The position numbers and the translations under genes are program-made. DNA of 64,000 nt from Dama dama (lineage: Eukaryota > Chordata > Mammalia > Artiodactyla > Cervidae): assembly GCF_033118175.1 (NCBI RefSeq), contig NC_083693.1, positions 54,429,981 through 54,493,980 on the forward strand, in the 5' to 3' direction. The notes below the pieces were generated by a model. The model had not been told where the DNA came from, searched no databases, and saw only the letters and a list, made by a program, of their open reading frames with translations. Shown here piece by piece: positions 34,862 through 45,040 of this stretch (the first letter of the stretch is position 1; each line of letters starts with the position of its first letter).

Positions 34862-35450
34862 AGCCTGGTCTCAAGGCAGCCAGGAAGCTCTGGGAAGGCT
34901 GGCATACCTCCTCTCTGGTCTGTTCATTTTACGCAACTGCGGTCAGGAGTGCAAGCAGCAGCTTAGGAAAGGTATCAGAGGAAGGTTAGCTTTAGTGTCC
35001 CTAAAAATGCCTTTAATAGAAGGAAACTGAAGCCTCTCAGAAACAGAACCCTTTATCAACTCTGCCTTGTAAGTCCTCATAAGAAGACTTTTGTGTTCTA
35101 AAGTGGGGGATAATAAGCAAACAATAAAAACCAGTGCTCCAGATATGATCCTGGGGCAAGAAACAAGGGTCATGGAAGAACCAAGTCAGTCAGCAAGGCC
35201 TGATAATTTGCCTCTCTAAATATCTCTGGCAATCATCCCCCCTTCCCATCTGAATTTCCACCGCCCTACTTCAGACCCTCCTCACTTCTCACCTTGCTTA
35301 CTGAACAGCTAACACCATACAGGCTCAGAAGACCTTCCCCTGTCCACCTGCCTTGGGTTCTCCCAGGATCTTCCTTCAGTGCAGACATGATCAGGTCACT
35401 GCTTCACTAACCCCACCACCTTACCTGCAGTAGCATTTTCCCAGGTGGGG
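34862..35450. other. Mostly unassigned
   Basis: The part near 35250-35440 has L2-like text (gtgcagacatgatcaggtca, ctgcttcactaacccc), too diverged for a firm call. No gene. Confidence 0.4.
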
Positions 35451-35454
35451 TCTG

Positions 35455-35625
35455 CATTAGTCACCAGGGGTGCTGATTTTAAATGCTGATTCCACGGCTT
35501 GGCACATCAGGACCAAAGTCTCTGGGTGTGTGATATTTTGGAAAGCTCCCCAAGTGACTCTTCAGCACATTTTGATGAGAGAATTCCTAAACTACAGTCT
35601 AAGTGCAGACTCCTCTAGGCAGGAG
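35455..35625. mobile_element. hAT-type MITE relic
   Basis: Similar in layout to the element at 62.5 kb: ggtgctgattttaaatgctg, caaagtctctgggtgtgtga, then gctccccaagtgactcttca. Old and diverged. Confidence 0.5.
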
Positions 35626-35734
35626 AGACCCATCCCAGAGCCTCATCTCCTCCACTCAAGCCCCACTATTATTGTTAGAGCTGCAGGCAGCTGAATTACA
35701 TGTGTTGTGTTGAAGCAGGCCAGGCATGCCCCGC

Positions 35735-36005
35735 ATTTGTCTTCATAATCACTGCCTTCTTTTCCTCGGACTGCTAAGACCCCTGTGTATCCCACTCCCT
35801 CCTCCTTGAAGCCTTCCCTGATGACGCCTCCACCCGGATGTCTTTCTTTCCTTGGGGCTCCCGCAGCACTGTGCATTCTCCTCTTCCAGGACGCACCCCA
35901 GGCTGCTGCTCTATAAACACCTGCCTCTTTCCTAGACTGGGAGTGTCTGACAGCTGAGTTTGGGTCTTATCTATTTCAGCACATTAGCTGCTCACTGACT
36001 ATAAT
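35735..36005 (+). mobile_element. L2 fragment
   Basis: L2 blocks: tccctcctccttgaagcctt, ccctgatgacgcctc, ggggctcccgcagcactgtg, and a decayed actgggagtgtctgacagct region. Confidence 0.65.
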
Positions 36006-36021
36006 GGTACTCACTCCAGAC

Positions 36022-36334
36022 TAGTGCTGTCCAACTGAAGTATACGTGCAGGCATGAATATAATTTTTAATTTTCTAGTAGCCATCGTGAAAAGATTAAA
36101 AAGAAACAAATGAAATTAATTCTAATCATATTTTTTGTTTAACTATCTAAAACATTACCACATTAACATATGATCCACATAAAAAACTACTGAGATAGTT
36201 CACATTTTTTTCTTATACTACACCTTTGAAAGTTCACTGTGTATTTTTTACTTAACATAATCTCAAAACAGGCCAGCCACATTTCAAGCTCAGTTGGTAC
36301 ATATGACTAGTGGTCCCCATATTGGACAGCACAA
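36022..36334. mobile_element. hAT-type MITE with terminal inverted repeats
   Basis: Perfect 11-bp terminal inverted repeats: gtgctgtccaa at 36024-36034 and its complement ttggacagcac at 36322-36332. The body reads aattttctagtagccatcgt and caggccagccacatttcaag, matching a common mammalian hAT-Charlie MITE. No transposase. Confidence 0.8.
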
Positions 36335-36339
36335 TTCTG

Positions 36340-36655
36340 CAAGAAGATGAAACCAGTCAATCCCAAAGGAAATCAGTCCTGAATATTCATTGGAGGGACT
36401 GATGCCGAAGCTGAAGCTCCAATATTTTGGCCACCTGGTGCAAAGAGCTTACTCACTGGAAAAGACCCTGATGCTGGGAAAGATTGTGGGCAAGAGGGAA
36501 GCAGGTGACAGAGGATAAGATGGTTGCATGGCATCACCGACTTGATGGACATGATTGTGCAAGCTCCAGGAGTTGGTGATGGACAGGGAAGCCTGGCGTG
36601 CTGCAGTCCAAGGGGTGGCAAAGAATCGGACACAACTGAGCGACTAAACAAGACT
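36340..36655 (+). mobile_element. 5'-truncated BovB LINE
   Basis: Last 315 bases of BovB: aatcagtcctgaatattcat, gaaaagaccctgatgctggg, ggcatcaccgacttgatgga and the gaatcggacacaactgagcg end. It begins within a few bases of the hAT MITE. Confidence 0.9.
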
Positions 36656-36659
36656 AGAG

Positions 36660-37885
36660 AGGATGCTTATCCACATCTATGTAGGAACCGCTGCACATAT
36701 AGAAAGCTACAGTCCAGTCCAGGGTTCATCCTTGGTGGTTCCACGGCACTGGAATGGTTGGTTACCCTAGGTCTCCCTGTGTGCTACACAGAGCCGTGAG
36801 ACCAGGTCTGGCCATGAGGGTCCTGCATGTGAGCTGTGCCCGGCCAGCAAGCAGGCTTCAGGACCGTTAGCAGCTAACAAACCTTTGCTACCAGGCATTG
36901 AGCTGAAATGCCTGTAAGGTGCTCCTTTCAGGAACATTAAAGGCATTAAGTGAGAATGCGGCATTCTTTGGCATGCAAGGCCACACCCTCCATGCCATCA
37001 TCAGGGAGGCTGGCTTGGGTCACCAAAAGAGAAAGCCGCAGAAGAGTAAATACAGCTCATTTGTAGATGCCTGGGTAGAGGTAAGCTCCAGATATCCACG
37101 CCCTCTAGGGACACCATTCCATCTGAGGGAGGAGACTTTAAAAAAATGTCTTAAGCAGGAAACTTAGAACACTTCCCAGACGTGAGCTGTTTGTCTTGCT
37201 CAGGCCTGTCTGCTGACTCCCTCTAACTCAGACGCTGGGAGTGTTTGCTGGGCCCAACCTCTACTCTCTTGGGGTCAGAAATAAGAAAACGAGTCTCTGT
37301 CTCCCGGCCCCACACTCTGGTGACCTCGATTGAGAAGTCTAGTGCCAGCTGGCACCCGGAGTAGGGTAGAGCCAAGTCGACTTGGCACTCCCAGCCTGGC
37401 ACCCTCTTGGTGGGCAATAACCCAAAGCAGTCTTTCCCCCTGCTCCCGCTCCTGTAGGCCCTACTTTCAATTAAAACAGTCAGGTACACAAATTAGCATC
37501 AGAACCAAAATGGTTTCCTGGGAAACTAATGACAAAAATCCCAGTTTTAAAACATTTTCTTTACAACCTAGAGAGCAAAGCCATGCCTTTCACGAAAACA
37601 AAAGCCCTGAGCTAAAGAACTCCATCTCATAAAGAAGTGTCATTGACCAAAGATTCTGAAATAGATGAAAAGTGCTATTGGAAGCTTTCAGGACATGCTT
37701 TATGTCATTTCCTATACCTTGCTCCCATATAATCCCTGCCCACCATTCACTCATGCCTATTTTCCCTGAAGTGAAATGTTTCCTTGTTAATTTCTTTTCC
37801 CAGCAGTTCTCCTTCTTGCAAGAAGCTGAACTCTTTAGAATGTAAGCAGATGAGGATGGTCAGACATTTTTGCCCTCATCAGGTA
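36660..37885. other. Unique stretch
   Basis: GC-richer than its surroundings, with frames of 82-100 codons on both strands overlapping one another. None has a domain or a splice context I can defend. No repeat recognised. Confidence 0.45.
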
Positions 37886-37890
37886 GAGAA

Positions 37891-38010
37891 GATTCAATAT
37901 CATACCTCTAACCATTAAAATATATTGAATCTGATTCAATATCACACTTCTAACCATTAAAATATACTTAATCTGATTCAGTATCATACCTCTAACCATT
38001 AAAACATACT
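37891..38010. repeat. 42-bp minisatellite, about 2.9 copies
   Basis: Units start at 37891, 37933 and 37975. Each begins gattca(a/g)tatca(t/c)ac and contains tctaaccattaaaa. Copies differ at only a few bases (for example aatatatt versus aatatact versus acatact), so the array is fairly young. Confidence 0.95.
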
Positions 38011-38689
38011 CCTAGAAAATTATCTGAGAAAAATTTGCCAGTAATAATAATAATGTGCATTTATGTAGTGATTAATAGTTTATAAATGCCTTCACATATA
38101 TTTCCTCAATGCAACTTCACCATAGTTGCAGTAGAAACAACACGTTCAGCCTTTATATGAGGTTTTTCCTAGGAGGGTTCATTCAACTGATGAACGAGCT
38201 GAGGGCTTTCTGGGTGCAGACTTGTGGGATGAATAGAAAATATACAATTAAAATTCACGTAAGCCTCTGACAGAGGTACACATCACGCTATGTGAACACG
38301 TTAAGAAGGGCCCTCAGTGAAGAATTTTAATATCAAATAATCTCTTAATCTGAAGAAATTAAACTCCTTTATAATGGGATTTCTGGAATCCTAACAAGCT
38401 AGTAAGGGAGGTATTGGTAGAGAAGCCCACCCAAGGATCCCTGAATCTCACTGTGCTGGCTGTGTCTTACCTAGAGGGTATAACTATAGTATGCACGTAA
38501 TATGTATGTATTATATATGCAGTGACAGCATGAAACTAGAGTAGTGTGGTAATCATAACATCAGGTATGGCTTGAAATGGACAGGCTTGATTCTTTCACA
38601 TTATACCACCATCCATGTGCTCTTAGCCTTAGACTCCCACAGTCTAGTGGTAACTTCTGAATGTAGCCACTGCTTAAAATATTTTGTAA
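38011..38689. other. Unique stretch
   Basis: A short (AAT)n run at about 38040. Nothing else recognised. Confidence 0.5.
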
Positions 38690-39012
38690 TTCGCCTTTAC
38701 TGACTTTTTCTCCATATGCCCTTCATCTTTCCTCTTGTTTTCTAATTATAAAAGTAACACCCATACATACTCATGGTAAGCAATTCAATATTACACAAAT
38801 ATGAAATTTCAAAATGAAAGCCTTCCACAGTCACCCACCCCAAATATTGCTTATACTTTGGAGGCATATCCTTCCAAGGTTTTTAAAATGTATGTATTTA
38901 CATATATATTTCAATAGGAATGGGACCATATTATGCATAGTATTTAACAACTTGCTTGAGAAATAGCTCCTTTAGATACTGTTCCATGCTTGTATAGACT
39001 TAACAATCATTT
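38690..39012 (-). mobile_element. Ancient LINE, left part
   Basis: Same family as 8.6-9.2 kb: aattataaaagtaacaccca, gaggcatatccttccaaggt and atgggaccatattatgcata. Interrupted by the BovB at 39015. The right part resumes at about 41940. Confidence 0.55.
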
Positions 39013-39430
39013 CCCCTTTATGGATCACAGCCTTGTCATGGTAAAGGGGCTTGTGTAACTCAATGAAGCTATGAGCCATGACATGTAGGGCCACCCAAGA
39101 TGGATGGGTCATGTGGTCCCCTGGAGGAGGGAATGGCAAACCACTTCAGTATTCCTGTCGCAAGAACCTCATGAACAGTATAAAAAGGCAAAAATACATG
39201 ACACTGGAAGTTGAGCTCCCCCAGGTCAGAAGGTGTCCAATATGCTACTGGGAACATCGACATCTTAGGAGTCAGTGAACTAAAATGGACAAGAAATGAG
39301 CAAATTTAATTCAGATGACCATTATATCTACTACTGTGGGCAATAATCCCTTAGAAGAAATGGAGTAGCCCTCACAGTTGAAAAGAGAGTCCGAAATGCA
39401 CTACTTGAGCACAATCTCAAAAATGACAGA

Positions 39431-39733
39431 ATGATCTCTGTTCATTTCCAAGGCAAAGCAATCAACATCACAGTAATCCAAGTTTATGCCCCAACCACTG
39501 ATGCTGAAGAAGCTGAAGTTGATGGGTTCTATGAAGACCTACAAGACCTTCTAGAACTAACACCAAAAAAAGATGCCCTTTTCACCATAGGGGACTGGAA
39601 TGCAGAAGTAGGAAGTCAAGAGATATCTGGAGTAACAGGCAAGTTTGGCCTTGGAGTTCAAAATAAAGCAGGGCAAAGGCTAACAGAGTTTTGTCACGAG
39701 AACATATTGGTCACAGCAAACACCGTTTTTTAA
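39431..39733 (+). pseudogene. BovB APE-type endonuclease fragment
   Basis: A 100-codon open piece of the target-nicking endonuclease. It carries QVYAPTTDAEE (about residues 16-26) and the catalytic GDWNAEVG block (about 54-61), which supply conserved Asp and Asn. The frame then breaks, but the downstream SDH catalytic motif is still readable at about 39869-39877 in another frame (GSDHQLF). The N-terminal catalytic Asn/Glu region is deleted. A normal domain is about 230 residues, so this one cannot work. Confidence 0.88.
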
Positions 39734-40471
39734 CAACACAAGAGATGGTGCTACATATGGACATCACCAAATGGTCAATACGGAAATCAGACTGATTGTA
39801 TTCTTTGCAACTGAAGATGGAGAAGCTCTATACAGTCAGCAAAAACAAGATCTGGAGCTGACTGTGGCTCAGATCATCAGCTCTTTATTGCAAAATTCAG
39901 ACTTAAATTGAAGAAAGTAGGGAAAATCACTAGGTCATTCATGTATGACCTAAATCAAATCCCTTATAATGATACAGTGAAGGTTACTAATAGATTTAAG
40001 ACATTTTATCTGGTAGACAGAGTGCCTAAAGAACTATGGACAGAGGTTCATAACATTGTACAGAAAGCAGCAATCAAACCCATCACAAAGAAAAAGAAAT
40101 GCAAGAAGGCAAAGTAGTTGTCTGAGGAGGCTTTACAAATAGCTGAGGAAATAAGAAAAGTGAAAAGCAAGGGGGAAAGGGAAAGATATACCCAACTGAA
40201 TGCAGAGGTGCAGAGAATACCAAGAAGAGATAAGAAGGCCTTCTTCAATGAACAATGCAAAGAAGTAGAGGAAAACAACAGAATGGGAAAGACTAGAGAT
40301 TTCTTCAAGAAAACTGGAGATATCGAGGGCACATTTCATGCAAGGATGGGCACAATAAAGGACAGAAATAGTAAGGGCCTAACAGAGGCAGAAGAGATTA
40401 AGTAGAGGTGGCAAGAATACACAGAAGAACTATACAAAAAAGGTCTTAATGACCTGGATAACCACAATAGT

Positions 40472-40802
40472 GTGGTCACTCACCTAGAGCCAGGCATCCT
40501 GGAGTATAAAGTCAAGTGGGCCTTAGGAAGCATCGCTACAAACAAAGCTAGTGGAGGTGATAGAATTCCAGCTGAGTTTTTTAAAATCTTAAAAGATGAT
40601 GCTGTTGAAGTGTTGTACTCAATATGTAAGCAAATTTGGAAAACTCAGCAGTGACCACAGGACTGGAAAAGGTCAATTTTCATTCCAATCTCAAAGAAGG
40701 ACATTGCCAAAGAATGTTCAAACTACCATACAATTGTACTTATTTCGCATGTTAGTAAGGTTATGCTCAAAATCCTTCAAACTAAGCTTCAATAGTACAT
40801 GA
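40472..40802 (+). pseudogene. BovB reverse transcriptase N-terminal fragments
   Basis: Two overlapping frames (40472-40654 and 40596-40802) cover the RT fingers region, with the ASGGDRIPAEF block (RT motif 1-2 zone). A premature TGA at 40652-40654 and a frameshift separate them. Similarity continues to about 40905, where the palm is lost. Confidence 0.85.
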
Positions 40803-40911
40803 GCCAAGAACTTCCAGATGTACAAACTGGACTTAGAAAAGGCAGAGGAGCCAGAGATCAAACTACCAATATTTGTTGGATCATAGAGAAAGCAAGGGAA
40901 TTCCAGAAAAA

Positions 40912-40975
40912 TATCTACTTAAGTAGATAACTTTAAGATAACTTAAGTAGATAACTTTAACTAAAGTTAAAGTCT
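40912..40975. other. Palindromic duplicated patch replacing the RT palm
   Basis: The 20-base word acttaagtagataactttaa occurs at 40917-40936 and 40941-40960 (period 24). An 18-bp perfect palindrome centred on cttaag spans 40912-40929, and a further hairpin-forming ttaactaaagttaa follows. The stretch is unlike BovB and stands where roughly 170 bases of RT, including the first catalytic Asp region, should be. It looks like a repair scar with templated duplication. Confidence 0.75.
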
Positions 40976-41000
40976 TTAGCATAGTCAATGAAGCATAGAC

Positions 41001-41549
41001 ATGATACAAAGGACTAGTTCCAAATTGGGAAAGGGGTACATCAAGGCTGTATATTGTCACTCTGCTTATTTAACTTGTATGCAGAGTACATCACGCAAAA
41101 ATGCTGGGTTGGATGAAGCACAAGCTGGAGTCAAGATTGCTCAGAGAAATACCAATAACCTCAGATTAGCAGATGATATCACTCTAATGGCAGAAAGTGA
41201 AGAGGAACTAAATAGCCTCTTGATGAGGGTGAAAGAGGAGAGTGAAAAAGCTGGCTTAAAACTCAGCATTCAAAAAATTAAGATCATGTCATCTGGTCCC
41301 ATCACTTCAAGTCAAATATAAAGGGAAAAAGTGAAAGCAGTGACAGATTTTATTTTCTTGGGCTCCAAAATCACTGCAGGTGATGACTGCAGCCATGAAA
41401 TTAAAAGACGCTTGCTCTGTGGAAGGAAAGCTATGACAAACCTAGATAGCATATTAAAAAGAAAAGACATTACTTTCCTGACAAAGGTCCATATAGTCAA
41501 AGCTATGATTTTTTCAGTAATCATGTATGATATGAGAGTTGGAGCATAA
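41001..41549 (+). pseudogene. BovB RT active-site and C-terminal fragments
   Basis: Frame 41001-41321 (106 codons) carries the GYIKAVYCHSAYLTC segment and the active-site box, read here as LADD (in NNLRLADDITLMAES) instead of the usual YADD. It ends with the GLKLSIQKIKIM motif. The second frame, 41331-41549, covers the ORF2 end (FLGSKITAGDDCSHEIKRRL). The two are separated by a stop at 41319-41321. This matches the fragment at 19.5 kb and shows how much that copy lacks. Confidence 0.88.
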
Positions 41550-41937
41550 AGAAGCATGAGCACTGAAGAACTGACACTTTCAAACTGTGGTGCTGAAGAA
41601 GACTCTTGAGAGTCCCTTGGGCTGCACGGAAATCAAACCAGTCGATCCTAAAGAAAATCAACCCTGAATATTCATTGCAAGGACTGCTGCTGAAGCGCCA
41701 ATACTTTGACCACCTGCTGTGAAGAGCTGGCTCATTGGAAAAAAAGCCTGATGCTAGGAAAGATTGAAGGTAGGAGGAGAAGGGGATGATGGAGGATGAG
41801 ATGGTTGGATGGCATCACTAACTCATCAGACATGAATTTGAGCAAACTCCGGGAGATAGTGAAGGAAGGAAGCCTGGGGTGCTGCAGTCCTTGAGGTTGC
41901 AAAGAATCGGACACAACTTAATGAATGAACAACAGCA

Positions 41938-42170
41938 TTTATTTATAACTGCACACCTATTCACTTTATAGATGTACCATAATTTATTGAAGTCACCTTC
42001 TACCGATAAATACTGGGCTGTTCATACATTTTTTCAGTCTTATGAACAATGCTGCAATCAATATCCTTATAAATATTCATTAGCACATTAGTTTGAGTAT
42101 TTCCAGAAAATAAATTTCTAGAAGTTGAGTTGATAGCATATCCTCAATAAGGGCAAAGCTTTAAGATCTA
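41938..42170 (-). mobile_element. Ancient LINE, right part
   Basis: Continuation of the element broken by BovB: atagatgtaccataatttat, cttatgaacaatgctgcaat and aaataaatttctagaagttg. The family order carries on from 39012. Confidence 0.6.
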
Positions 42171-42224
42171 ATAATAATAGATCCTGAAAATATTTTTGGT
42201 CAAAATAAAACTTGACAAAAGGTG

Positions 42225-42775
42225 AGGAGGAGAGGGAAGACTTATTGAGCGGCTGCTATGTACCAGTCGTGGTGCTAAAAACCTGCATTATCTCATGCGC
42301 TGTGATTAGTGGCTCAGGCATGCCTGACTCTTGGCGACCCCGTGGACTGCAGCCCGCCAGGCTCCTCTGTCCATGGAATTCTCCAGGCAAGAATACTGGA
42401 GTAGGTGGCCATGCCCTCCTCCAGGGGATCTTCCCAACCCAGGGATTGAACCCAGGTCTCCCTCACTGAAGGCGGATTCTTTACCAGCTGAGCCACCAGG
42501 AAAGCCCAGGAATACTGGAGAGGGCAGCCTACCCTTCTCCAGCGGATCTACCCGACCCAGGGATCGAACCGGGGTGTCCTGCATTGCAGGAGGATTCCAG
42601 GTGAGCTACCAGGCAAGCCCACATTATTTCGTAACTCCTAGAAATTCTGAACACTTGACATTATTGTTTCTATTTTAGAGAAGAGGAAGGTGCAGTACAG
42701 AGGCTGAACTTTTCCCAGGTTACACAGTCAGCAAATGGCAGAACCAGGACTGGAACTTGGGTCTTTCTGCTTCTT
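42225..42775 (+). mobile_element. MIR SINE split by a Bov-tA dimer
   Basis: The left half (42225-42300) has gcggctgctatgtaccagtc and acctgcattatctcatg. The right half (42622-42775) has aagaggaaggtgcagtacag, gttacacagtcagcaaatgg and cagaaccaggactggaactt. Together they make a complete forward MIR. Confidence 0.85.
42304..42618 (-). mobile_element. Tandem Bov-tA (full unit plus truncated unit)
   Basis: A complete reverse Bov-tA (about 42304-42505) followed directly by a second, partial unit (42506-42618), with the join aagcccaggaatactggaga. Short flanks cattatctc (42286-42294) and cattatttc (42622-42630) suit a duplication in the MIR. Frames of 60-115 codons on both strands here are SINE sequence. 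Confidence 0.9.
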
Positions 42776-42779
42776 TCTA

Positions 42780-43265
42780 CTTTCTACTACCGCCTCTAAG
42801 TAGTATAAAATCACATTGCTGGCTTCTTGGTTTAAACTTCAGTTGACTCTGAAAAAAAAAAAAATCTCAAAAATATTTTAAGCAGTTTCAGAACTGCTGA
42901 AATAAATATATATCTTCTCAAACTAATTCATCAAAGACATTACTCCTCTGAAATGTACATTTTTCACATGTTAATTATAAAATATCTCATTAATTTAGTC
43001 TCTTATTTTTCCTTTTCTTACTGAATAACAGTGCTGTACATAAAAATAACGCATCCAAAAATACATACATTTCTTTGTCCTTAAATCCTTCTGCTCTGGG
43101 TTTATGCAAATTCTATTGTTTAAAATAACAGTAAGGAAGCAAGCTCGTTCTGAAGCCAATTTGGCTACATGCTTCATTGCACTTGAGTAGAACTAACTTG
43201 TCATCTAAAGGGTCTATTCTTTGCTTATTAATTACCACCTCTTTTTTTTTTTTTAACCTGCTTTT
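42780..43265. other. Unique AT-rich stretch
   Basis: Poly(A) at about 42852 and poly(T) at about 43243. No gene or repeat recognised. Confidence 0.5.
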
Positions 43266-43267
43266 GA

Positions 43268-43590
43268 AAAACAGGACTTCCCTGATGGCTCAGTGGTAAA
43301 GAATCCACCTGCCAATGCAGGGGACATGGGTTCGATCTCTGCTGTGAGAAGATCACAAATGCCTCGGAGCAACTAAGCCCGTGCCCCACAGCTATTGAGC
43401 CTGTGCAACTCCTGAAGCCCCTGTGCCTAGAGCCCATGATCCATGAGCACCACAACAAGCGAAGCCACTGCAACAAGAAGGCCATGCACTGCAAGGAACA
43501 GTAGTCCCTTCTCCCCCACTCTCCACAACTAGAGATAGCCCGCACACAGCAATGAAGACCCAGCACAACCACAGATAAATAAATAATAAC
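43268..43590 (+). mobile_element. Long tRNA-Glu-type SINE (about 320 bp)
   Basis: From ggacttccctgatggctcag through ccacagctattgagcctgtg and acaactagagatagcccgca to an (AAATAA)n tail. Same type as 13.97 and 50.07 kb. The 127-codon minus-strand frame across it is spurious. Confidence 0.88.
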
Positions 43591-43620
43591 AAAAAGAAAG
43601 AAAACCCACAAGTTCTACAC

Positions 43621-43670
43621 TGTTTTTAAGATTTTTTTGTTTTGTTTTTTGTTTTGTTTTTTTTTTTTTT
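43621..43670. repeat. (TTTTG)n / poly(T) tract
   Basis: T-rich low-complexity tract with tgttttgtttttt units ending in T15 or more. It could be an unrecognised poly(A) tail read in reverse. Confidence 0.85.
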
Positions 43671-43959
43671 GCTGGGGCAGTTTCTTCTGGAAACGAAATA
43701 CAGAAACCATGAGACAAGATGGTTGGGGAAAAAAGTGAAACCAGGAGGCCAAAAAAAAATAACATTCAGATACTCTTCTTTAAATAGTAGTGTCTCAATT
43801 GCTTCATTTTGGATTGTCAACTCACAAGGCAATAGCTATATTTTCCATTGTAATGTTTTACTTGTAAATGATTTGCTCATCAGCACCGGGTTTGCCCTTT
43901 GGTCCAGACACAATCCTTCTGTATTCCCATGGCACCTTCTGCATACTCCCATCATTTCA

Positions 43960-44105
43960 CTGGGCACACCATTTCTCAGGCTTCTTCCCCATCAGACTGA
44001 AGGTTTTTGATAACAAAGACCAGATCTCTGTTATCACTGTGCCCTTGGCTCCTGGCAGAGGACCCAGCATATGTAAATGCTCAATAAATATGTTGCTTGA
44101 ATGAA
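43960..44105 (+). mobile_element. L2 3' end
   Basis: agactgaaggtttttgataa, aagaccagatctctgttatc, cctggcagaggacccagcat, then aatgctcaataaatatgttg and a gaatgaata end. Confidence 0.75.
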
Positions 44106-44109
44106 TAAC

Positions 44110-44744
44110 CTCAAAAGCATTGCTTTCCCTAATCTTTCTACCTGACACAACTTCAGTCAAAGAAGCAGACTCTCAAGGTGGCCTGATTTAAGGCAGGGAT
44201 GTACAGTCACAACAGAGACTGTCAGGAAATTCAATGGCAGCTTCCTCAGATGCAGCCTTTGTTTTCATCTTTCACCAATATTAACCCAGAGCTCAGCTCT
44301 TTACACTCCCCCTAAAGAGATTCATTCATACCACAAGCATTAGCAGTCAAAGTTGATTTCACTGAAGATTTTGTATCAATATTAGGGAAGGGTGGACTCC
44401 TTAACAATCCTGATCAAACACCTCTGTTCCCAAAGGTTCTTTCTACCCCAGGGTGCTTCAACCTCACAAGCCTCTTCCCTGTATCACACAGAACAATGTA
44501 GCCGTTCCCTGGCTTCTTTCTCCAAACTTCCATGCTCACACCTATCAGAGCCCACAGTAGACACAAGCAGACACAAGGCTTTCAAAGATGGTGGGCGAGT
44601 GTGTGTGTGTGTGTGTGTTAAAAATAACATCTTCCTCTTACATCAGCATTTGCAGTTGTTAGTATTTAAATTTGATTTTCAAATCATTTTAGGCAACCTA
44701 ACATAAGCAAAAACAAGTGATGAGGAAGCTAGACTTGCTAGTTT
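44110..44744. other. Unique stretch with (GT)n
   Basis: A (GT)10-11 tract at about 44598-44618. A 104-codon frame at 44392-44706 reads through the tract and is not credible. No repeat family recognised otherwise. Confidence 0.5.
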
Positions 44745-44756
44745 TGTAACATCTTA

Positions 44757-45028
44757 CTGCTGCTGCAAAGTCGCTTCAGTTGTGTCCGACTCTGTGCGAC
44801 CCCATAGATGGCAGCCCACCAGGCTCCCCCATCCCTGGGATTCTCCAGGCAAGAACACTGGAGCCGGTTGCCATTTCCTTCTCCAATGCATGAAAGTGAA
44901 AAGTGAAAGTGAAGTCGCTCAGTCGTGTCCGACTCTTCGCAACCCCATGGACTGTAGCCTACCAGGCTCCTCCATCCATGGGGTTTTCTAGGCAAGAGTA
45001 CTGGAGTGGGTTGCCATTGCCTTCTCCG
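44757..45028 (-). mobile_element. Dimeric Bov-A2 SINE
   Basis: Two Bov-A monomers joined by the linker aatgcatgaaagtgaaaagt, preceded by a (CTG)n start on this strand. Perfect 12-bp duplication tgtaacatctta at 44745-44756 and 45029-45040. Confidence 0.96.
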
Positions 45029-45040
45029 TGTAACATCTTA

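Larger units (their letters stand above)
39015..41937 (+). mobile_element. Near-full-length BovB LINE, inactive
   Basis: About 2.9 kb of a roughly 3.2-kb RTE-class element, from a 5' UTR (catggtaaaggggcttgtgt, gggaatggcaaaccacttca) through endonuclease and reverse transcriptase to the 3' UTR and gaatcggacacaac end. It is dead for several reasons. A deletion near 39250 joins the 5' region to mid-endonuclease. Stops break ORF2 repeatedly. The RT palm is partly replaced by a palindromic patch at about 40912-40975. The active-site box has lost its Tyr. It sits inside an older LINE. BovB is the probable mobiliser of the SINEs around it. Confidence 0.95.

Noticed and set aside
37891..38010. CRISPR-like regular spacing
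   Set aside because: Units are contiguous tandem copies without variable spacers; this is a minisatellite in vertebrate DNA.
42306..42678. Overlapping frames of 60-115 codons on both strands
   Set aside because: They lie wholly in the Bov-tA dimer. Similar frames recur in every Bov-tA copy and come from its low stop density.
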